A stretch of 19,281 nt of DNA from an uncultured Clostridia bacterium (GTDB taxonomy: Bacteria; Bacillota; Clostridia; UMGS1883), in NCBI GenBank assembly GCA_947629615.1, contig CANRER010000006.1, forward strand, positions 1 through 19,281, read 5' to 3'. The notes beneath the pieces were generated by a model. That model ran no database searches, was not told the DNA's origin, and worked only from the letters and a program-made list of their open reading frames with translations. Numbering within the stretch: the stretch's first letter is position 1; each line of letters starts with the position of its first letter. Positions 14,044 to 19,281 of the stretch are shown here, one piece after another. The position numbers and the translations under genes are program-made.

Positions 14044-15328
14044 TGTTACCTTCCTCGTTTTTTCTGTTTATTATTTTCCCTGTTTCGGTATCCACATAGC
14101 CAAGGTCGCGGTAATCTCCGGTGCGCACCGGCAGGCCTTTTTTCTTAAGATGAACGTTCACCGCGCCGGATATGATGTCATACAGAACGGCAAACAGCGG
14201 CACGCCGCACACCAGTCCCCAAAAGCCGAACAACCCGCCAAAGACCAAAATCGAGAACATAACCCAAAAGCTGGATATACCGATAGAGTTGCTGAGTATC
14301 TTGGGGCCGATGATATTGCCGTCAATCTGCTGCAAAACCACAATGATTATCAGGAAGTACAGGCAGCGCAGAGGATTTGCCAGAATAAGGATTACCGCTC
14401 CCGGCACCGCGCCGATGAACGGGCCGAAGAAGGGGATAATATTCGTAACGCCCACGATGAAGCTGAGCAGCATGGCGTAGGGTATGCGGAAGATAGAGAG
14501 CAGCACAAAGCACAGCACGCCGATTATGGCGGAGTCTATGATTTTGCCCACGAAAAAGCCGCCGAACTTTATGTGCGCGAGCCTTGCCGTCCTTGTGAGG
14601 CTGTTGGCGTTGGCCGCGGGCAGCATGGCGTAAACCACCTTTTTGGTCTGGGCCACAAAGGTTTCCTTGGCGGCCATAACGTAGATGGAAACAATAACGC
14701 CGACAACGATGTTGAACGTGCCTGTCACGGCGTTAAACACCCCGCTCGACAAGCTTGCCGCGAACGAGCCGACACGCGGCATCAGCTTCGACACCTTATC
14801 CATAAAGCCGGGGAAATCGCCCACAACGGAGGTGAAGTCGGTATAGAACCGGCCTATCTGCGCCATTATCCAGTCGCGGACGGCGGGGTTGCCCTCCAGC
14901 AGGCGCGACACCCAGCGGCGCATGGTTATAATGTATACGGGCATATTGTCGATTATGACCTGAATACTGCTCATAATCTCCGGCACAACGAGCTTTATCA
15001 GCACCGCCACGACGCATATCATAATGCCCCAAGCCAGCACAACGCTTATGCCGCGCACGATGCGGCAGCTTTTAAGGCTTCTTTTGTCGAACAGCTTAAG
15101 CCTGAACAGCCATCGCTCGAACATATTGAGCAGCGGCGTCAGCAGATAGGCGAACACAAGTCCGTAAACGATGGGTCTGAGGCAGCCCAAAAGCGTTTTT
15201 ACCCCCACCGTCAGCAGCGGTATCTGGTGCAGCACCTGATTTGCCAGTATGGACACCACCACCACGGCAAAGGCTGTCAGCCCAAGCTTGACGTATTTTT
15301 GGTCGTCGTCATTCCATTTGAATTTCAT
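14027..15328 (-). CDS. AI-2E family transporter (PerM-like membrane protein)
   Basis: The 433-residue product belongs to the AI-2E/PerM family of putative exporters; functions differ between members (autoinducer-2 release, sodium/proton exchange), so the family name does not prove signalling. It has about eight hydrophobic segments: an N-terminal pair, a long extracytoplasmic helical region (about residues 145-215), then the conserved C-terminal core. That core contains GVTNIIPFFGPFIGAVPGAV and DGNIIGPKILSNSIGISSFW, the hallmark motifs. The start ATG has GGGGAG upstream and a probable extended -10 promoter 23 bases further. It is the first gene of the seven-gene operon. Confidence 0.92.
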   Translation of the reverse strand: MKFKWNDDDQKYVKLGLTAFAVVVVSILANQVLHQIPLLTVGVKTLLGCLRPIVYGLVFAYLLTPLLNMFERWLFRLKLFDKRSLKSCRIVRGISVVLAWGIMICVVAVLIKLVVPEIMSSIQVIIDNMPVYIITMRRWVSRLLEGNPAVRDWIMAQIGRFYTDFTSVVGDFPGFMDKVSKLMPRVGSFAASLSSGVFNAVTGTFNIVVGVIVSIYVMAAKETFVAQTKKVVYAMLPAANANSLTRTARLAHIKFGGFFVGKIIDSAIIGVLCFVLLSIFRIPYAMLLSFIVGVTNIIPFFGPFIGAVPGAVILILANPLRCLYFLIIIVVLQQIDGNIIGPKILSNSIGISSFWVMFSILVFGGLFGFWGLVCGVPLFAVLYDIISGAVNVHLKKKGLPVRTGDYRDLGYVDTETGKIINRKNEEGNNDTEG

Positions 15329-15350
15329 CGTGAACTCCCCGTTTTTCTAT

Positions 15351-15359
15351 ATAATACCA
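15351..15359 (-). promoter_or_regulatory. Probable extended -10 promoter of the seven-gene operon
   Basis: On the minus strand TGG followed by TATTAT (15359-15351) stands about 22 bases before the AI-2E start codon, in a short AT-rich stretch. No good -35 box is seen at 17-18 bases, as is common for extended -10 promoters. No other candidate precedes the operon between here and the LCP terminator. Confidence 0.45.
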
Positions 15360-15423
15360 AGTTTATTTTACTACTGTTTGGCTAAAAAAGCAAGCCTTTT
15401 ATTGTTACAACACAATTACAAAA

Positions 15424-15444
15424 GGAGCGCCGAGTCGGCGCTCC
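15424..15444 (-). terminator. Rho-independent terminator after the LCP gene
   Basis: Read on the minus strand, GGAGCGCC and GGCGCTCC form a perfect 8-bp stem (15444-15437 with 15431-15424) with a 5-base loop, followed by TTTTGTAATTGTG. It lies 32 bases after the LCP stop and isolates that gene from the operon that follows. Confidence 0.85.
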
Positions 15445-15476
15445 CTACGGAATAAAGATGCATACTTAGCTAAAAA

Positions 15477-16547
15477 TCATTCGTCGGAGGAGGATTTACT
15501 TGAAGGTTTATTTGTGCTGACCTTAGCGTTATCGGGGGTGAGAGCGTTCTTTTCGGCGGCGGCGGCAAGAGCCTCGGCGCTGCCGTAGCCGAACTCCTCG
15601 GCGACAAGGGTTTCAATCTCCTTGGCGGAGGGCTCCCAATAGGATATGCCGCGTATGTCGCGGAAAGCCCCGGGAAGGGTGAAGGTTTCGATGCCGACGG
15701 CCTCCTCGCTTTCGGCCTCGCCGCCGTCCTCTGCTTCGCCGTCCGGCTTGGAGGCGGAGGCGTCCAGAACATTTTTGGCTATGCCGACGGCCTCGGCCAG
15801 CGTCATATCCGTATCGACGTTACTCAGCACGGTTTCGTATATCTCCGGCACCTTCGCAAGGCCGGTGGGGTTGACCTTTTGCTTGATAAGCTCCTTCAAA
15901 ACGTCCTGCTGAACGGCCACGCGGTCGATGTCGCCGTCCGTATAGCGGCGGAAGCGCACAAGCTGCTCCGCCTTATCGCCGTCCAAATGCTGCATACCCG
16001 GCTGGAGGTCGATATACAAATCCTGCCACGGGTCGCTGTACTTCATGCGCTGAGGAACGTCGTAGTCAAAGCCGCCGAGAACGTCGATAACCTGACGGAA
16101 GGCCGCGAAATTTATGCAGGCGTAGTGGTGTATGGGTATGCCGGTGAGCTCCTTAACGGCGCGAATGGCGTACTCGTCGGCGCGGTCGTGCCCGTCGGAG
16201 GTTTGCTGCTTCTTGCCGTAGGCGTGGGCGGCGTTTATCTTTTCGGTGCGGTTATTATACAAAATACGCGTGTCGCGCGGTATGCTTAAAACCTTTATCC
16301 GCTTCTGCTTCGGGTCGATGTGATAAACCATCATTACGTCCGTCAGGCCGCCCTCCGCGTCCGTACCCATGAGAAGCACGTTATACTCCTCCTTGGGAGC
16401 GGGTTCCTCAAGCTCGCGGTACACGTTGACGGAAAAGTCGCTGTCCATTTGCGACGTGAGCTTTTGGGCGGTGAAAATCCCCGCCGCCGACGCGGCGAAC
16501 ATCAGTATTACCACAAGCAGCACCGTCAAATATTTTCTGAAGGTCAC
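15477..16547 (-). CDS. LytR-CpsA-Psr (LCP) family cell-wall glycopolymer ligase
   Basis: LCP enzymes transfer anionic or other wall glycopolymers from undecaprenyl-phosphate carriers to peptidoglycan outside the membrane. The 356-residue product has an N-terminal membrane anchor (about residues 6-27) and then the LCP domain. The domain shows YNVLLMGTDAEGG, LSIPRDTRI with the conserved Arg, INAAHAYG, FRQVIDVLGGFDYDVP, and the second Arg cluster RFRRYTDGDIDR. The C-terminal tail (about residues 320-356) is low-complexity and Ser/Lys/Ala-rich, as in many LCP proteins. The start is GTG 16547 with GAGAGGG upstream; no ATG fits. It is a single-gene unit with its own promoter and terminator. It shares the lipid carrier recycled by UppP. 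Confidence 0.94.
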   Translation of the reverse strand: MTFRKYLTVLLVVILMFAASAAGIFTAQKLTSQMDSDFSVNVYRELEEPAPKEEYNVLLMGTDAEGGLTDVMMVYHIDPKQKRIKVLSIPRDTRILYNNRTEKINAAHAYGKKQQTSDGHDRADEYAIRAVKELTGIPIHHYACINFAAFRQVIDVLGGFDYDVPQRMKYSDPWQDLYIDLQPGMQHLDGDKAEQLVRFRRYTDGDIDRVAVQQDVLKELIKQKVNPTGLAKVPEIYETVLSNVDTDMTLAEAVGIAKNVLDASASKPDGEAEDGGEAESEEAVGIETFTLPGAFRDIRGISYWEPSAKEIETLVAEEFGYGSAEALAAAAEKNALTPDNAKVSTNKPSSKSSSDE

Positions 16548-16586
16548 GTTTAAGCCCTCTCTTTATCTCGTATTTTCATACCCTAA

Positions 16587-16616
16587 ATTATACCACATAC
16601 CGGGACAGGTTGTCAA
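16587..16616 (-). promoter_or_regulatory. Sigma-A promoter of the LCP gene
   Basis: On the minus strand, TTGACA (16616-16611) and TATAAT (16592-16587) are perfect hexamers with an 18-base spacer, and TGG precedes the -10 box. The expected start near 16580 leaves a leader of about 33 bases. Confidence 0.88.
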
Positions 16617-16621
16617 TTAAA

Positions 16622-16638
16622 TTTGTAAAATTTACAAA
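16622..16638. promoter_or_regulatory. 17-bp perfect palindrome upstream of the LCP promoter
   Basis: TTTGTAAA (16622-16629) and TTTACAAA (16631-16638) are exact complements around one central base. The site ends 5 bases from the -35 box of the LCP promoter, and 16 bases from the end of ribF. Its position suits an operator or activator site; it is also possible that it acts as a weak AT-rich terminator for ribF. I assign no regulator. Confidence 0.45.
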
Positions 16639-16654
16639 AAGGAAATAATTTGTG

Positions 16655-17560
16655 TTATTCATTCATCATTCTACATTCCTCGGCGTCCTTGGCGATTTGG
16701 GCGGCAAGCTCGTCCACCGAGGCGAAGCGGCGTTCGGGCCGAAGGAAGCGCAGCAGCGACACCGTGACCGTTTTGCCGTAAAGGTCGCCGTTGTAGTCGA
16801 GTATGTGGGCCTCTATCCTAATATTTTTGTCGCCGACGGTCGGGTTTATACCGAAATTCGCCACCGCCGCGCGGCTTTCGCCGCCGAAGGCCGCCCTCGC
16901 CGCGTATACGCCGTGGGGCATGAGGCCGCCGCTTACGGCGGGGTACAAATTAATCGTGGGGAAGCCGAGGGAGTGGCCGAGGCCCTTGCCGCGCTCCACC
17001 GTACCCGTGACCGAAAAGGGCCGCCCGAGCAGGGCCGCGGCCCGCTCCATGCTCCCCTCGGCGAGAAGGGCGCGGATACGGCTGCTGCTGACGGGGCCGC
17101 CGAGGGCGGTTTCCTCGGGGAGAACACGAACGTAAAGCCCCCTCTCCCGCCCGAGCCGCTCCAAGTCCTCCGCGCCGAGGCGGTCGCTGCCGAAGGTGTA
17201 GTTATAGCCGCAGAAAAGCGCGGCGGCGGAGTGTTCCCGAACGAGCAGCTCCACAAATTCGGCCCCGCTCATCGCAAGCAGGGCGGGCGAGGCCCCGAGC
17301 ATACGAAGCTCCGCGCCGAGGCCCTCTATCAGACGGCGTTTTTCGGCGTTATCGGTCAGGATATTCTCCTCCGCGCCGAAAAGCACGCTCGCGGGCGGGC
17401 GGTCAAAGGTGAGCGCGGCCGCGCATAGGCCGTTCGCCCGCGCGTAGCCCGCGGCGGCGGCTATTATTTTTTGGTGCGCGATGTGAACTCCGTCATGGGG
17501 CCTCCCTCCTTTTCGGAAATGTTTATACCATATTATAGCACCGTTCCCGCTCTTTTGCAA
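16655..17560 (-). CDS. ribF: Bifunctional riboflavin kinase/FAD synthetase with an abnormal 5' end
   Basis: RibF phosphorylates riboflavin to FMN and adenylates it to FAD. The frame shows DGVHIAHQKI of the nucleotidyltransferase domain (the family has HxGH, here HIAH). GYNYTFGSDRLG and SSSRIRALL follow, then the kinase domain with GHSLGFPTINLYP, GVYAARA and ANFGINPTVGDK. The only in-frame start is TTG 17560, which lies in the -35 box and cannot be in the mRNA. The proper ribosome binding site AGGAGG (17510-17505) and ATG 17496 lead into a different frame that stops after 10 codons (TAA 17466-17464). About 20-25 N-terminal residues that normally precede DGVH are also absent. Everything downstream is intact, so this is either recent 5' damage, an assembly error, or unusual initiation. 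Confidence 0.85.
   Translation of the reverse strand: MQKSGNGAIIWYKHFRKGGRPHDGVHIAHQKIIAAAAGYARANGLCAAALTFDRPPASVLFGAEENILTDNAEKRRLIEGLGAELRMLGASPALLAMSGAEFVELLVREHSAAALFCGYNYTFGSDRLGAEDLERLGRERGLYVRVLPEETALGGPVSSSRIRALLAEGSMERAAALLGRPFSVTGTVERGKGLGHSLGFPTINLYPAVSGGLMPHGVYAARAAFGGESRAAVANFGINPTVGDKNIRIEAHILDYNGDLYGKTVTVSLLRFLRPERRFASVDELAAQIAKDAEECRMMNE
17532..17560 (-). promoter_or_regulatory. Sigma-A promoter of ribF
   Basis: On the minus strand, TTGCAA (17560-17555) and TATAAT (17537-17532) have a 17-base spacer. The expected start is near 17525, just before AGGAGG at 17510-17505. It is divergent from the rhodanese promoter about 28 bases away. Confidence 0.75.
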
Positions 17561-17587
17561 GCCCGAAGGATTAAAATTTTTCCGTCC

Positions 17588-17616
17588 TTGACTTTGGCGC
17601 GGTTCCGTGGTATATT
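17588..17616 (+). promoter_or_regulatory. Sigma-A promoter of the rhodanese-transglutaminase pair
   Basis: TTGACT (17588-17593) and TATATT (17611-17616) are spaced by 17 bases, with TGG right before the -10 box. The mRNA would begin only a few bases before the strong ribosome binding site AAAGGAGG (17623-17630). Confidence 0.75.
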
Positions 17617-17637
17617 ATAAGCAAAGGAGGCGGCGCG

Positions 17638-17946
17638 ATGTACAGAAAAATCAGCCAGGACGAGGCCAAGCGCATGATGGACGGCGGCGGCTGCGTTGTG
17701 CTTGACGTGCGCACCGAGGACGAATTTGCGCTGGGGCATATCGAAAATTCCGTGTGCATACCCGTGGACGAGCTTGAACAAAGGCTGGACGAGCTGCCCG
17801 ACAAGTCGGCGCGGATACTGGTATGCTGCCGCAGCGGCCGCAGCAGCGCAGTGGCCGCCGAGTATCTCGACAAGGAAGGGTACGAAAATGTGTGCGACTT
17901 CGGAGGGCTGCTTTCGTGGAGGTACGGCTATGTGGAATGGGATTAA
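17638..17946 (+). CDS. Single-domain rhodanese-like protein
   Basis: Rhodaneses carry sulfane sulfur on an active-site cysteine as a persulfide. The 102-residue product is one compact domain with LDVRTEDEFALGHIENSVCIP and the active-site loop CCRSGRS, in which Cys64 is the expected sulfur-carrying residue, directly preceded by a second Cys. No signal peptide is seen, so it is cytoplasmic. The ATG has an excellent AAAGGAGG at 7 bases. Its last 17 bases overlap the next gene, so translation of the two is probably coupled. The true sulfur donor and acceptor cannot be told from context. Confidence 0.92.
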   Translation: MYRKISQDEAKRMMDGGGCVVLDVRTEDEFALGHIENSVCIPVDELEQRLDELPDKSARILVCCRSGRSSAVAAEYLDKEGYENVCDFGGLLSWRYGYVEWD

Positions 17947-19048
17947 AGGCGTCGCCGCCGCGCTGCTCTGCGCGGCGCTTTTTTCCGCGCCCGCCGTGCC
18001 CTCCGCGGCCGAAGCGGCCTTCGCCCTCGGCGACGATACGGCGGCCTATATCAACAACTGCCCTATCCCCTCCTTCGCGATAAACGGTCAAACGGCCGTG
18101 CTGGCCTCGGATTTGGAAAGCTACGGCTTCAGCTGCACATACAACGACTATCTGCGCCGGGTGGACATAAAATTCATCGGCGGCGAAATAACCCCGCTGC
18201 GAGTTTGGCGCGACAGGCGTTCCTACGGGCTGGCCGTGGCCGAGCTGCTCCCGACCGACATCGAGGCTTGGCTCGACGGCGAACGCATAACGAGCTTTAA
18301 CGCCGACAACATGACGGCGATATATTTTGCCGACCTCGCCCGCTGCGGCGAGCTTCGCCGCGACGAGGCGCGGCGGGCCGTATTCCTGACGCTGCCTGGC
18401 ATGGCGGAGGCGGAGTACCGCCCCGTGGAGGACCGCTCCACGGCCATGGCTCCGCTGCACTTTTGCTTTTCGCCGCCCGAGGGGCGGTACGCGTGGGATT
18501 TTACGCTGACGCTGCCGGTCGCGCTATACGACGAGTGCCGCGCCGTCAGCCGCGAGGAAAACGGCGTGTTCAACTACGCGGCCTACGCCGCCGACCCGCG
18601 CGACGACCTGTATATCGCGTCGCTGGCCGCCTGCCTCGCCGACGCCGCCGGCAGGCTGGGGCTCGGCCCGCACGAGCGGACGGAGCTCGCGCTCGGGTTT
18701 GTGCAGTCGCTGCCCTACGCCGACGACCTCGACGCGAAGGGGGTTGAGGAATACCCCAACTTCCCCGCCGAAACGCTGTTCGAGCAAAAGGGCGACTGTG
18801 AGGACAAGGCCATTTTGCTGGCCTGTCTGCTGAAGGAGCTGGGCGTTGACGCGGCTCTGCTCGCGATTGAGGGCGGCGCGGGCGGCCACATGGCCGTCGG
18901 CATAGCGGACGACGGCCTTATGACGGGGGCTTACTACCCCGACGGCGGGAAAAAATACTTCTACGCCGAAACCACCGGCCCCGGCTGGGAAATAGGCTCG
19001 GTTCCGCTGGAGTACGGCGGAAGGGCGGCGCGTATCATCGAATTTTGA
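17930..19048 (+). CDS. Exported transglutaminase-like protein with an N-terminal stalk-like domain
   Basis: The frame is open from 17696, but that part lies over the rhodanese gene; ATG 17930 with GGAGG in front is the likely start (372 residues). Residues 1-28 look like a signal peptide with a hydrophobic core (IKGVAAALLCAALFSAPAV) and a likely cleavage site near SAAEA. Residues about 30-80 (IPSFAINGQTAVLASDLESY) resemble the copper amine oxidase N-terminal stalk domain common in clostridial surface proteins. The C-terminal part has a transglutaminase/papain-like triad: Cys290 in KGDCEDKAILLACLL, His320 in GGHMAVG and a probable third residue Glu347 in FYAETTGPG. It may be a protease or cross-linking enzyme acting on the cell surface. 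No anchor motif is visible at the C terminus. Confidence 0.82.
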   Translation: MWNGIKGVAAALLCAALFSAPAVPSAAEAAFALGDDTAAYINNCPIPSFAINGQTAVLASDLESYGFSCTYNDYLRRVDIKFIGGEITPLRVWRDRRSYGLAVAELLPTDIEAWLDGERITSFNADNMTAIYFADLARCGELRRDEARRAVFLTLPGMAEAEYRPVEDRSTAMAPLHFCFSPPEGRYAWDFTLTLPVALYDECRAVSREENGVFNYAAYAADPRDDLYIASLAACLADAAGRLGLGPHERTELALGFVQSLPYADDLDAKGVEEYPNFPAETLFEQKGDCEDKAILLACLLKELGVDAALLAIEGGAGGHMAVGIADDGLMTGAYYPDGGKKYFYAETTGPGWEIGSVPLEYGGRAARIIEF

Positions 19049-19097
19049 TTTTTTTGGAAAAACTTCCGTCATTATTCATAAAAATATATTTACCCCC

Positions 19098-19126
19098 TTG
19101 ACTAATCCGCAAAAAAGTTATAAAAT
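19098..19126 (+). promoter_or_regulatory. Sigma-A promoter of the pyruvate:ferredoxin oxidoreductase gene
   Basis: TTGACT (19098-19103) and TAAAAT (19121-19126) have a 17-base spacer within an AT-rich gap (19049-19183). The leader would be about 50 bases. The gap holds nothing else that I can support. Confidence 0.7.
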
Positions 19127-19183
19127 ATATACGGTTAATTTTATTCTTTGCTTTTTTTATTTTAATATAAGGAGTGTGTTCAA

Positions 19184-19281
19184 ATGGCAAGAAAAAAGAA
19201 AACTATGGACGGCAACAACGCCGCGGCATGGGCGTCCTACGCTTTTACCGACGTTGCTGCCATCTACCCCATTACTCCTTC
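19184..19281 (+). CDS. nifJ: Pyruvate:ferredoxin (flavodoxin) oxidoreductase, N terminus (cut by window edge)
   Basis: This enzyme oxidises pyruvate to acetyl-CoA and CO2 with reduction of ferredoxin, the central catabolic step in fermentative clostridia. Only 32 codons are in the window. MDGNNAAAWASYAFTDVAAI followed by YPITPS is the typical start of the single-chain enzyme, where the YPITPS segment helps to form the pyruvate and thiamine diphosphate site. The ATG has AAGGAG 9 bases upstream. The basic leader MARKKKT precedes the conserved part. The call rests on this short but distinctive segment. Confidence 0.9.
   Translation, partial: MARKKKTMDGNNAAAWASYAFTDVAAIYPITP

Noticed and set aside
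13964..15385. Long + strand open frame (473 codons) opposite the AI-2E transporter gene.
   Set aside because: The translation is rich in His, Arg and Gln with no hydrophobic or domain pattern, as expected for an antisense shadow of a membrane protein gene.
19049..19075. T-run followed by GGAA/TTCC after the transglutaminase-like gene, considered as its terminator.
   Set aside because: The stem is only 4 bp and the T-run lies before it, not after, so it does not fit a + strand terminator.

Overview
The window reads as a GC-rich, anaerobic Gram-positive chromosome, most likely a member of the Clostridia (Oscillospirales-like). The evidence is strong AGGAGG-type ribosome binding sites, near-consensus sigma-A promoters in AT-rich gaps, an ECF-type vitamin transporter subunit, an FHA/SEDS/class B PBP gene triad, and a pyruvate:ferredoxin oxidoreductase start at the right edge. 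The organism call is inference from gene content and style, not from a marker gene.

Left part (1-5600, + strand): the tail of accC is followed by accD, accA, uppP and a SpoIIIE/FtsK translocase in one tightly packed run. accA and uppP start inside the preceding stop codons (ATGA overlaps). The run joins malonyl-CoA synthesis, recycling of the undecaprenyl carrier lipid and chromosome translocation. It ends in a compound, bidirectional terminator module.

Middle gap (5583-6144): no ordinary gene is here, but it is not empty. It holds a terminator hairpin enclosed by a 13-bp inverted repeat, a nested multi-hairpin element that also carries a 55-codon minus-strand frame, a start-less minus-strand coding remnant, and a strong minus-strand promoter pointing into all of these. 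An unrecognised protein gene (6145-6831) and greA (6878-7354) follow. greA has a perfect consensus promoter lying over the stop of the unknown gene.

Central operon (15328 down to 7505, - strand): seven closely packed or overlapping genes encode an AI-2E family transporter, a GH51 arabinofuranosidase, an ECF S component, a frameshifted P1/DmpA-type aminopeptidase, a membrane FHA protein, a RodA/FtsW-type glycosyltransferase and a class B penicillin-binding protein. The last three form a peptidoglycan synthesis module. The operon converges with greA on a bidirectional terminator that carries the same 26-nt element found after ftsK (24 of 26 bases equal).

Right part (15420-19281): an LCP-family cell-wall ligase gene has its own promoter and terminator. 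ribF has a 5' end that looks damaged: the start codon set by its ribosome binding site is out of frame. Divergent from ribF are a single-domain rhodanese and an exported transglutaminase-like protein, which overlap by 17 bp. The first 32 codons of pyruvate:ferredoxin oxidoreductase close the window. No tRNA, rRNA, CRISPR array, insertion sequence or phage gene was seen.
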